Positions 17,153 through 24,937 of a stretch of DNA of 64,000 bases are shown here, in pieces (position 1 is the stretch's first letter; every line of letters begins with the position of its first letter). The notes below the pieces were generated by a model. That model was not told where the DNA came from, searched no databases, and was given only the letters and a program-made list of their open reading frames with translations. A program made the position numbers and the translations under genes. The DNA lies in NCBI RefSeq assembly GCF_013030265.1, contig NZ_WPZQ01000014.1, forward strand, positions 1 through 64,000, written 5' to 3'. Origin of the DNA: Ruegeria arenilitoris. GTDB taxonomy: Bacteria > Pseudomonadota > Alphaproteobacteria > Rhodobacterales > Rhodobacteraceae.

Positions 17153-17866
17153 ATGCCCGGCCCTATCGCCGCTGATCAGATCCTACGTGTTCCCTTGTTG
17201 CCGCTGTTGGCAGCGCAGGGCCTGTCCGTTCGGCGCAATGCGCAATTGCTCCCGGAACCAACAGGCCCACGCGAAGGGCGCGAAGGGCGAGGGCCACGGC
17301 TGCGATTGCTGATCGCCGGGGACAGCTCTGCCGCAGGTGTCGGTGCCGGAACCCAAAAGCAGGCTTTGTCCGGACAACTGGTGCGGCAACTGGGCAAACA
17401 CTACACCGTCGAGTGGCGGCTGGAGGCTACCACCGGCCATACCACCCGTGACACCATTGAACGGTTGCAAAACATCGAAGGTCGTTACGATGTCGCTGTA
17501 ACCGCGTTGGGTGTGAATGATGTCACCCGCGCGGTTACCAAAGCGCAGTTCGTGCACAGGCAAACCCGGTTGCTGAAGCTGCTGACGGAAACCCTGGGAA
17601 TCCGTCGCATAGTGCTTACCGGCGTTCCTCAGATGCACCGGTTTCCAGCCTTGCCGCAACCATTGGCCTGGGTACTAGGTAGACAGGCAGGTCGGCTTGA
17701 CCACGGGTTGCAGCAGGTTGCGGCGTCTTTTACGCAAGCCCGTCACCTTTCGCTGGATTTACCCGATGACCCGGCACTGGCCGCACCGGATGGATATCAT
17801 CCAAGCCCCAAGGCTTATGCGATCTGGGCAGAGGAAGTGGCGCAGATCATCCGTGATCAAGGCTGA
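17153..17866 (+). CDS. SGNH/GDSL-family hydrolase
   Basis: A 237-residue esterase-type protein with block I GDSSAAGVG (nucleophile S58), block III GVND and block V DGYHPS (catalytic Asp/His). It would hydrolyse an ester or acetyl group; substrate unknown. There is no clear signal peptide. It follows the SnoaL-like gene by two bases and its end overlaps the convergent rarD-like gene by ten bases. Confidence 0.87.
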   Translation: MPGPIAADQILRVPLLPLLAAQGLSVRRNAQLLPEPTGPREGREGRGPRLRLLIAGDSSAAGVGAGTQKQALSGQLVRQLGKHYTVEWRLEATTGHTTRDTIERLQNIEGRYDVAVTALGVNDVTRAVTKAQFVHRQTRLLKLLTETLGIRRIVLTGVPQMHRFPALPQPLAWVLGRQAGRLDHGLQQVAASFTQARHLSLDLPDDPALAAPDGYHPSPKAYAIWAEEVAQIIRDQG

Positions 17867-18759
17867 GCCCGCATCTGCCGCACCATCGGAATAGAATAGA
17901 TTACCAGTGCTGCCCAAATCATAGGAAACGCAATCATGCGGCCCCGGTCAATGTGTTCTCCGAACAGTGTGATCGCGGTGATGAAGATCATGGTTGGTGC
18001 AATGTATTGCAGGATGCCCATTGTCGACAGGCGCACCAGCTTGGCCCCATTCGCATAGATCAACAACGGGACTGCAGTCACCACGCCCGCACCGGCCAGC
18101 AAAAGTGTATCAGTTGTTGCGGCGCCGAAATGCCCGGTGCCTTGTGCACCCAACCACGTGACATAGGCGAGCGCCGGGATCAGCAGGATCAGCACTTCGA
18201 GCAGAAAACCCTGATTGGGACCGATCGGAAGCGACCTCTTGAAGAAAGCGTAGAAACCCCAACTGACCATAAGACCCAATGCGGCCCAGGGGAGTTTTCC
18301 TGCCTCAAGCACCAGAACAAGGACACCCAGCGCAGCCAGTGCCACAGCTGCCAATTGCGTTCGGTTCAGCGGCTCACGCAGAAGGATCGCGCCCAGTGCG
18401 ATGCTGAACAGAGGGTTGATGTAGTAGCCCAGCGCCGCATCCAACGCATTGCCGCTGGCGATTGCCCAAACATAAATCGCCCAGTTGACCGAGATCAGGG
18501 CTGCAGTCAGACAGGCCATTCCAAGCATTTTTGGATTGCGCAAAGCCGCCTTCAGATCGCGGGTACGTCCCAGCGCAATCAGCAATAGCCCTGCAATGGG
18601 GATCGACCAGATGATCCGGTGCGCCACGACCTCGACCGGAGAGATGTGCGCCATCGCCTTCATGTAGAGCGGAAGGAACCCCCAAAGAAGGTAGGCCGTA
18701 ATGGCCAGCGCCAAACCCTTAGGGGTGTCGACATTCTCTGGTTTCACAGGTTCAGTCAT
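17857..18759 (-). CDS. rarD: EamA-family transporter RarD
   Basis: A 300-residue membrane protein with about ten hydrophobic segments. The N-terminal AITAYLLWGFLPLYMKAM and the VVAHRIIWSIP segment are characteristic of RarD. The start at ATG 18759 removes a non-family upstream extension. Its role is unproven; RarD proteins belong to the drug/metabolite transporter superfamily. Confidence 0.87.
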   Translation of the reverse strand: MTEPVKPENVDTPKGLALAITAYLLWGFLPLYMKAMAHISPVEVVAHRIIWSIPIAGLLLIALGRTRDLKAALRNPKMLGMACLTAALISVNWAIYVWAIASGNALDAALGYYINPLFSIALGAILLREPLNRTQLAAVALAALGVLVLVLEAGKLPWAALGLMVSWGFYAFFKRSLPIGPNQGFLLEVLILLIPALAYVTWLGAQGTGHFGAATTDTLLLAGAGVVTAVPLLIYANGAKLVRLSTMGILQYIAPTMIFITAITLFGEHIDRGRMIAFPMIWAALVIYSIPMVRQMRAQP

Positions 18760-18889
18760 GGTTTGTCTCCGCATGATACCGTTTGTCTTTACGGCACGTC
18801 GAGCGGGTAAGGGAACTGCGAAAACTGTGAGGTAGGGTATCAAGAAAATTGATAAGTTGCAGTCACTGGCAGTCTGCGAACCACAAACG

Positions 18890-18915
18890 AAAAACGGGGC
18901 GCATGAAGCGCCCCG
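18890..18915 (-). terminator. Rho-independent terminator closing the nine-gene demethylation operon
   Basis: An 8-bp GC-rich stem (18895-18902 with 18908-18915) with a five-base loop; on the minus strand it is followed by five T residues. It lies 22 bases after the stop of the last gene. Confidence 0.88.
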
Positions 18916-18937
18916 CTCAACTACTCACCGTGAGGGA

Positions 18938-21391
18938 TCAGACCTTCACGCGTTCGGATTTTGGATCGTACATCGGCTTTAGCGAAGCCTCGGCCTTCAC
19001 TTTCACACCGCAAACGTCGATCTCATATGTCGACGCCAGCACGTCGGCCGCTTTTTCGCCTTCGCAAGGCACATAACCCAGACCGATGGCGCCACCCAGC
19101 GTATGACCATAATTGCCCGAGCTGAGATAGCCGACGTATTCACCGTCACGGATGATCGGCTCGTTGTGGAACAGCAGCGGTTCGGCTTCGGTCAGCTTGA
19201 ACTGGACCAGACGGTTTTTCGGGCCGCTTTCCTTGCGCGCGATCACTGCCTCTCGGCCGATGAAGTCGCTGCCTTTGTCCACCTTGACCGCAAAACCCAG
19301 CCCCGCATCAACAACGTGATCTTCGCAGGTGATGTCGTGGCCAAAGTGGCGGAAGCCCTTTTCGATCCGAGCGCTGTCCATCATGTGCATGCCGCACAGT
19401 TTCAGGCCCACGTCCTGCCCCGCTTCGTGCAGGGTTTCAAACACGTGACCAGCCATGTCGGAGGAGACATAGATTTCCCAACCAAGCTCACCAACGTAGG
19501 TAACACGGTGTGCGCGTGCCAGGCCCATGCCGATCTCGATTTCCTGTGCAGTGCCAAAGGGATTGGTCGCGTTGGTAAAATCGTTCGGCGAAACCTTCTC
19601 GAGCAGAGTGCGTGCGTTGGGGCCCATCACCGCCAGAACACCTTCACCCGCTGTCACATCTGTGATGACCACGTTGAAGTTGCCCGCGTGACGCTGCATC
19701 CAGGTCTGATCCGCCAGACGAGTCGCTGCTGGGGTAACCACCAGATACGACGTTTCAGTCAGACGCGTTACAGTAACGTCAGCTTCGATCCCACCGGTCC
19801 GGTTGAGGAACTGGGTGTAAACGATCTTGCCGTTCGGCACCGAGTAATCGCCGCCGCCTACGTAGTTCATGAATGCTTCGGCATCCGGGCCTTCGACCCG
19901 GATCTTACCGAACGAAGACATGTCGTACATGCCAACGTTTTCGCGCACGGCTTTGTGTTCAGCGGCCGAGTTCTCGAACCAGTTCTGACGCTTCCAGCTG
20001 TACTGGTACTCCCGCTCCTGCCCTTCATTCGCAAACCAGTTGGCACGTTCCCAACCTGCAAGCTCACCAAATACGGCACCCTGTTCTTTCAGGTGATGAT
20101 GGAAAGGAGTACGGCGCACACCACGTGCCGTGGCCTTTTGACGATAGGGATAGTGATCGGCATAAAGCAGGCCCAGCGTTTCTTTCGAACGCTCAAACAG
20201 GTATTGTTTGTTGCCCTGGAACGGTTGCATCCGGCTAATGTCTACATCGCCCAGATCAAAAGGTTTCTCTCCGGTATCCATCCACTCAGCCAGTGCCATA
20301 CCCGCACCACCAGCAGATTGAATCCCGATCGAGTTGAAGCCTGCCGCGATCCAGACATTATCCATCTCAGGTGCCAGACCCAAGTGATACGCATCATCCG
20401 GCGTGAAGGATTCAGGACCGTTGAAGAAGGTATGAATGCCCGCTTCGGCCAGCATCGGCATCCGGTTACAGGCCGCTTCGAGGATCGGTTCAAAGTGATC
20501 GAAGTCTTCGGGCAACTGGTCGAACTCGAACGTATCCGGGATACCGTCCATGGCCCAAGGCTTGGCGTTGGGCTCAAATGCGCCCAGCAGAATTTTCCCG
20601 GCGTCTTCCTTGTAATAGGCGCATTCGTCTGGAACCCGCAGAACCGGCAGTTGGGACAGTCCATCGATGTTTTCGGTCACGATGTAGAAATGCTCGCAGG
20701 CGTGTAGCGGTACGTTAACACCAGCCATGCGACCAACTTCATGCCCCCACATGCCGGCACAGTTCACAACCATATCGCATTCGATGTGACCCGAGGCGCT
20801 GCCGTCATCGGCAACCCAGTCGACGCCGGTTACATTGCGCCCGTCTTTGACGATATCGGTGACCTTCACGCGTTCCTTCACGATACCGCCACGCTGACGC
20901 GCACCTTTGGCCAGAGCCAGCGCAATATTGGCCGGGTCGCCCTGACCGTCGAGCGGCAGATGAACAGCGCCCTTGACCCCTTCGAGGTTCAGATGGGGAT
21001 ACAATTCCTGCACACGCTCGTTGGAAATCTCTTCAACTTCGACACCAAAGGCGCGAGCCATAGCTGCCTGACGGTAAATCTCTTCCTTGCGCTCTTCGGT
21101 CAGTGCCACAGTGATTGAGCCGTTGCGCTTGAAGCCGGTTGCGACGCCGGTCTCTTCTTCAAGCGAGCCGTAGAGCTCCTGGCTATACTTTGCCAGCTTG
21201 GTCATGTTCGCTGTTGCCCGCAACTGGGCGATCAGACCCGCTGCGTGCCAGGTCGTACCGGACGTCAGCTGCTTGCGTTCCAACAGGACGACATCAGTCC
21301 AGCCCTTTTTCGTCAGGTGATAGGCAACAGAACATCCGATCACACCGCCGCCAACAATGACCACACGGGCTTTGGTAGGAAGATCAACCAT
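18938..21391 (-). CDS. FAD-GcvT fusion oxidoreductase 1 (dimethylglycine/sarcosine dehydrogenase-like)
   Basis: An 817-residue two-part enzyme. Residues about 8-400 are a DAO-type FAD domain with VIVGGGVIG and TTWHAAG, where H49 is at the position used for covalent FAD attachment in dimethylglycine dehydrogenase. A linker domain follows, then a GcvT-like tetrahydrofolate-binding region at the C-terminus (ending with RIEKGFRHFGHD and downstream). Such enzymes oxidatively remove an N-methyl group and pass it to tetrahydrofolate. It is the last gene of the operon, 87 bases after the GlxA-type regulator. Substrate could be dimethylglycine, sarcosine or another methylated amine. Confidence 0.85.
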   Translation of the reverse strand: MVDLPTKARVVIVGGGVIGCSVAYHLTKKGWTDVVLLERKQLTSGTTWHAAGLIAQLRATANMTKLAKYSQELYGSLEEETGVATGFKRNGSITVALTEERKEEIYRQAAMARAFGVEVEEISNERVQELYPHLNLEGVKGAVHLPLDGQGDPANIALALAKGARQRGGIVKERVKVTDIVKDGRNVTGVDWVADDGSASGHIECDMVVNCAGMWGHEVGRMAGVNVPLHACEHFYIVTENIDGLSQLPVLRVPDECAYYKEDAGKILLGAFEPNAKPWAMDGIPDTFEFDQLPEDFDHFEPILEAACNRMPMLAEAGIHTFFNGPESFTPDDAYHLGLAPEMDNVWIAAGFNSIGIQSAGGAGMALAEWMDTGEKPFDLGDVDISRMQPFQGNKQYLFERSKETLGLLYADHYPYRQKATARGVRRTPFHHHLKEQGAVFGELAGWERANWFANEGQEREYQYSWKRQNWFENSAAEHKAVRENVGMYDMSSFGKIRVEGPDAEAFMNYVGGGDYSVPNGKIVYTQFLNRTGGIEADVTVTRLTETSYLVVTPAATRLADQTWMQRHAGNFNVVITDVTAGEGVLAVMGPNARTLLEKVSPNDFTNATNPFGTAQEIEIGMGLARAHRVTYVGELGWEIYVSSDMAGHVFETLHEAGQDVGLKLCGMHMMDSARIEKGFRHFGHDITCEDHVVDAGLGFAVKVDKGSDFIGREAVIARKESGPKNRLVQFKLTEAEPLLFHNEPIIRDGEYVGYLSSGNYGHTLGGAIGLGYVPCEGEKAADVLASTYEIDVCGVKVKAEASLKPMYDPKSERVKV

Positions 21392-21478
21392 GGTGAAGAC
21401 TCCGAATTTTAGCTGAATTCTGACTGACACGAATTGCCGACAGAAAACCCATCAAAAACGTCAGAGCATCCGTAATAA

Positions 21479-22462
21479 TCACCGATGTGAGGCTTGCCGC
21501 TTTTCTCGCCGTAGAACAAATGGCGTAATGCCAAAGTAACTCTTGTAGACAGAAGAGAATCCGTTGGGAAAGCCGCAGGCGAGTCCGATCTCGCGAACAC
21601 TCATGGTCGTGTTCAGAAGCAGATTGTTGGCCTTGGCCAGACGCATTTCACGATAGAACCCGTTGGGAGTTGTCCCGAAAAACGATTTGAACTTTCGCTC
21701 AAGTGACCTGTTTGAAAGATGCAGTTCCTCAACGATCCGGTTGATCGGCAAAGGCTCTTCAATGTTTGCCTGCATAAGCTTGATACACTGATCCAGCTTG
21801 GCGTCTCCGGTTGCGGTGTTTTTGGCACCCGAAAATGGCTGCATTGACGAAAAGTCGCGAATATTCTCATGCAACATAATGTCGGCAACCGTCATCTTGG
21901 CCGGTCCGGAAATGTGACGCCCGATCACGGCCAAAGCAATATCCGTCGTGGCCTCCATCCCTGCACAGGTGACGACCCCACCCTGTTCGGTTGCGATTGA
22001 CAGCTTGGCTTCAAACTGAGCTCCGCGTTCCCGCAGGAATGATGCGTTTTCCCAATGGGTTGCCAGATCAGCTGTCCCTTGCTCTTTGATGTAGCGACTG
22101 GCCGCCTCGGCCAGCAGAAACACCTGCGCGCCGCGATAGGTATAATCCGATACAATTCGCCCAAGCGACAGATCCGGCTGATCCGGATCAGAATTGCCAA
22201 TCACGAACAGATAATCCGCTTCCGGCTGTGCAGATACGCCTTTGGTCGAAATCATTGCAGCACTGCTGCTTTCAATCGGCCCGCCCCTGATCGAACGATA
22301 GGTATAAGTAAAAGGTGGATGTGGGCAAACGCGGTTAGCAAGACGTATGACCTCGACCAAAGAGGCCAATTCCAGCAGCACATATCCAGGCGCCACCAGA
22401 ATATCGAAGTGTTTCTGCTTCGTCTTGTTTGGCGATTCATCCGGCCTTTTATTGGCAGCCAT
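21479..22462 (-). CDS. GlxA-family transcriptional regulator (DJ-1/PfpI plus AraC HTH)
   Basis: About 327 residues. The N-terminal class-I-glutamine-amidotransferase-like sensor domain (FDILVAPGYVLLELASLVEV) is joined to a C-terminal AraC helix-turn-helix (SNRSLERKFKSFFGTTPNGFYREMRL and VREIGLACGFPNGFSSVYKSYFG). This is the same architecture as GbdR, SouR and CdhR, which control betaine, sarcosine and carnitine breakdown. Two adjacent ATGs (22465 and 22462) follow a GAGGAG site; I prefer the second by spacing. It sits between the methyltransferase and oxidase 1 genes and likely activates this pathway. Confidence 0.87.
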   Translation of the reverse strand: MAANKRPDESPNKTKQKHFDILVAPGYVLLELASLVEVIRLANRVCPHPPFTYTYRSIRGGPIESSSAAMISTKGVSAQPEADYLFVIGNSDPDQPDLSLGRIVSDYTYRGAQVFLLAEAASRYIKEQGTADLATHWENASFLRERGAQFEAKLSIATEQGGVVTCAGMEATTDIALAVIGRHISGPAKMTVADIMLHENIRDFSSMQPFSGAKNTATGDAKLDQCIKLMQANIEEPLPINRIVEELHLSNRSLERKFKSFFGTTPNGFYREMRLAKANNLLLNTTMSVREIGLACGFPNGFSSVYKSYFGITPFVLRREKRQASHR

Positions 22463-22472
22463 CATCCTCTCC

Positions 22473-23366
22473 TCAAACGATTCGATGCCCGGCATTGCGC
22501 AGGTTTTGGGCTAGTGTTTCGATGTGGTCTGGGCCAACTTCGCAGCATCCACCCACAATCGTTGCGCCTTGGGCAATCCACGTCATCGCGTGTTCTGCAT
22601 AGGCTTCCGGTCCGAGATCTTTGCGTTGCTCAAGCGCATCGACAGTTGGCGCGTCTTTCAGAAACCCCTCGGAGATACGCGTGAACCCATTTGCGTAGGC
22701 ACCAAACGGGCGACCCGCTTCCGATACTATATCCAGCGCAGCCGGAATCGCCTCGGGTCGGGAGCAGTTGATCAGAACGGCCTCGACATCAAAACGCTCA
22801 ATCACCGGAATGATATCAGCTAGTGCCTCACCTGAACGCAGGTGGGTGCCGTCTTCATCCATAACGGTCAACGCCAGCCAGACAGGCTTGCCACAGCCCT
22901 GAGTTCCTCGCAGCGCACCTTCCGCCTCTTGCAGTGACGACACGGTTTCGATGAGAAACAGATCGACACGATCCGCCATCTTACGAACGATTTCCGAGTA
23001 CCTTTCCGCGGCTTCGTCCGGATCCGGTTTCAGATCCGGGCGATATGAGGCAAGCAACGGACCGAGTGATCCGGCGATGCGGCCTTCAGCCCCCTCACGC
23101 GCCTTTTCGGCTTGCGAAACTGCCGTGTCGATCAGAGAATCCATCTGATCTTCCATTCCAACGCGTACGAGGCGGGACCGATGCACTGCATAGGTGTTGG
23201 TCGTGGCTATGGTCGCACCCCGCCGGAAGTATTCAGCATGAACATCACCGACCAAATCGGGGTAATCAATCATGACACGCGTCGACCAAAGCGGTGTCGC
23301 TCTGTCACCGCTGCGCTTTACCAGCTCCTGACCGATCGAACCGTCGAGCAGAGTTATGTCAGCCAT
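22473..23366 (-). CDS. Homocysteine S-methyltransferase-family protein (BHMT-like)
   Basis: It transfers a methyl group from a donor to homocysteine, giving methionine. The 297-residue barrel has the zinc ligands C201 (in INCSRPE), C274 and C275 (in GGCCEVGPDHI). The single-domain form is found in betaine-, S-methylmethionine- and DMSP-type homocysteine methyltransferases. An AAGGAGG site lies seven bases before the ATG. Beside two FAD-GcvT demethylases, a methyl-onium donor such as glycine betaine is the simplest guess. Confidence 0.87.
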   Translation of the reverse strand: MADITLLDGSIGQELVKRSGDRATPLWSTRVMIDYPDLVGDVHAEYFRRGATIATTNTYAVHRSRLVRVGMEDQMDSLIDTAVSQAEKAREGAEGRIAGSLGPLLASYRPDLKPDPDEAAERYSEIVRKMADRVDLFLIETVSSLQEAEGALRGTQGCGKPVWLALTVMDEDGTHLRSGEALADIIPVIERFDVEAVLINCSRPEAIPAALDIVSEAGRPFGAYANGFTRISEGFLKDAPTVDALEQRKDLGPEAYAEHAMTWIAQGATIVGGCCEVGPDHIETLAQNLRNAGHRIV

Positions 23367-23378
23367 GGATCAGCCTCC

Positions 23379-24431
23379 TTAAGGGATCAGGACAAGTTTT
23401 CCCGCAAGCGCCTTGGATTGGAAATCCTCCTGCGCTTTCGCAATTTCGTTCAACGGGTAGGTTTTTGAGATCAGGGGTTTGATCTGGCCTTCGTTCATCA
23501 TTGCGACAAGGCGACCGAAGACCTCATAGGCCTGATGGGTGCATCCGTGGATGGTAATGTCACGCAGGTAGATTTCGCGCAGGTCCGCCTCGACAATCGG
23601 ACCGGCAATTGCGCCGGACACGGCATAGTGCCCGCCGGGCTTCACCGCGCGTATGAGACCGGGCCAAGCAGGTCCACCAACGACATCAATTACTACGTCG
23701 AACATATCTTTGGGAAGGTTGGCATCGCGGGCAAATGTGTCCGTTGCACCCTGCCCTATGACAAAATCGGCCTTGGCTGAGCTGGTCACCCCCCAGACAG
23801 CGGCACCGCGTAACGCCGCCAACTGCACAGCCGCCAATCCCACACCGCCGGATGCGCCGGTAACCAGAACTTTGTGTCCTGCAGTTACGCCTGCGCGCGT
23901 CAGCAGGTTTTCAGCTGTCCCAAAAGCACACGGGATTGCAGCAATCTCGACGTCAGTCAGCGGGGATGCAGAAACATCATAGAGATCGTCCGCTTCGACC
24001 AGACAATATTGGGCAAATGCACCGTCGATCTCAGAACCCAACGCTATGAACCCCTGCGGATTTCCGGGGCGCGGGCGCGGCAAATTGATAGGACAGGTAA
24101 CGCGCTGGCCAGGATCAAAGGAAACACTCGATCCGACCGCCGCGACAATCCCGCACAGATCACCACCCTGAATGCGTGGAAAAGCGAGGGCACCGCCCCA
24201 ACCGCCTGCCTCGACATCCTGTTCAACAGCATCCGTCGCAGCTGTCACATCAGACGAGTACCATCCGATCCGGGTATTGATATCCGTGTTGTTGACCCCT
24301 GCTGCAGCAACTTTGACCAGAACCTGACCGGGTCCGGGCGTTGGAACAGGGATATCGTCCCTCCATTCCAGCACCTCCGGCCCGCCGTGACGGGTCAGGT
24401 AAACTCCGGACATTGTCTTTGGTGTTGCCAT
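23379..24431 (-). CDS. Zinc-less alcohol dehydrogenase/quinone oxidoreductase-family protein (MDR)
   Basis: A 350-residue medium-chain reductase. It has an N-terminal GroES-like domain (GPGQVLVKVAAAGVNNTDINTR) and a Rossmann domain with VTGASGGVGLAAVQLAA for NAD(P)H binding. The catalytic-zinc cysteine of classical alcohol dehydrogenases is replaced (GVNNTD), as in quinone oxidoreductases and acryloyl-CoA reductases. It lies between the cupin and methyltransferase genes with gaps of 10 and 12 bases, so it belongs to the operon, but its substrate is not evident. Confidence 0.82.
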   Translation of the reverse strand: MATPKTMSGVYLTRHGGPEVLEWRDDIPVPTPGPGQVLVKVAAAGVNNTDINTRIGWYSSDVTAATDAVEQDVEAGGWGGALAFPRIQGGDLCGIVAAVGSSVSFDPGQRVTCPINLPRPRPGNPQGFIALGSEIDGAFAQYCLVEADDLYDVSASPLTDVEIAAIPCAFGTAENLLTRAGVTAGHKVLVTGASGGVGLAAVQLAALRGAAVWGVTSSAKADFVIGQGATDTFARDANLPKDMFDVVIDVVGGPAWPGLIRAVKPGGHYAVSGAIAGPIVEADLREIYLRDITIHGCTHQAYEVFGRLVAMMNEGQIKPLISKTYPLNEIAKAQEDFQSKALAGKLVLIP

Positions 24432-24441
24432 GACGTCCCTT

Positions 24442-24918
24442 TCAGACAGTGTCGTCGGGATGCGCGGGAACCGGTCCCATGGGGATGATGTCATAGCGAC
24501 TGTTGAGTTCGGCCATCTTGGCCTCGTCTGCAAAATCAGCCTCAGTCATTGTTGCAAGTTCAGCCAGAAACCCGTCGAAACCCGAAGGCTGAAAGATCAT
24601 CAGCATCCGGGCCGGAGCGTTATTGGCGACGCGACAGGCATGCGGTACGCCGGGCGGAACATGCATTGTCGTCCCTTGCTTGCAGCAATGCCAATCCCCA
24701 TCGACATAGAAATCGACCTCGCCCTCAAGAAAATAAAAGGTTTCGGCATGCGTATCATGCCGATGCAAACCCAGCGCAAAGCTGGATTTGAGATTGTCCT
24801 CCATGAGCGTATAGGCGCCACCGGTGTCCTGACCGGACACTTTGACAAAGGTATGATCGTTTTCCCAGTCATAGTTGGGACCCTCACCGGGTCCCAGTTT
24901 GGCGTACCTTGTGCCCAT
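24442..24918 (-). CDS. Small cupin protein of unknown function
   Basis: A 158-residue single-cupin protein with a complete metal site: H52, H54 and E59 in the first motif (HRHDTHAETFYFLEGEV) and H93 in the second (VPPGVPHA). It could be a metal-dependent enzyme (lyase, isomerase, dioxygenase) or a binding protein. ATG 24918 follows an AAGGAGG site. It is embedded between oxidase 2 and the MDR gene. I do not recognise a characterised homologue from sequence alone. Confidence 0.75.
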   Translation of the reverse strand: MGTRYAKLGPGEGPNYDWENDHTFVKVSGQDTGGAYTLMEDNLKSSFALGLHRHDTHAETFYFLEGEVDFYVDGDWHCCKQGTTMHVPPGVPHACRVANNAPARMLMIFQPSGFDGFLAELATMTEADFADEAKMAELNSRYDIIPMGPVPAHPDDTV

Positions 24919-24937
24919 GGAGGCCTCCTTATCGCGA

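Noticed and set aside
19103-20707. 534-codon plus-strand frame antisense to oxidase 1
   Set aside because: Composition shadow of the FAD-GcvT gene; no ribosome-binding site or recognisable motif.
24442-24918. Cupin as a DMSP lyase (DddW/DddQ-type), with the MDR protein as AcuI
   Set aside because: Tempting in a Roseobacter near GcvT-like enzymes, but the protein shows only the general cupin metal motif, and the FAD-GcvT fusions differ from DmdA. A profile search would be needed.
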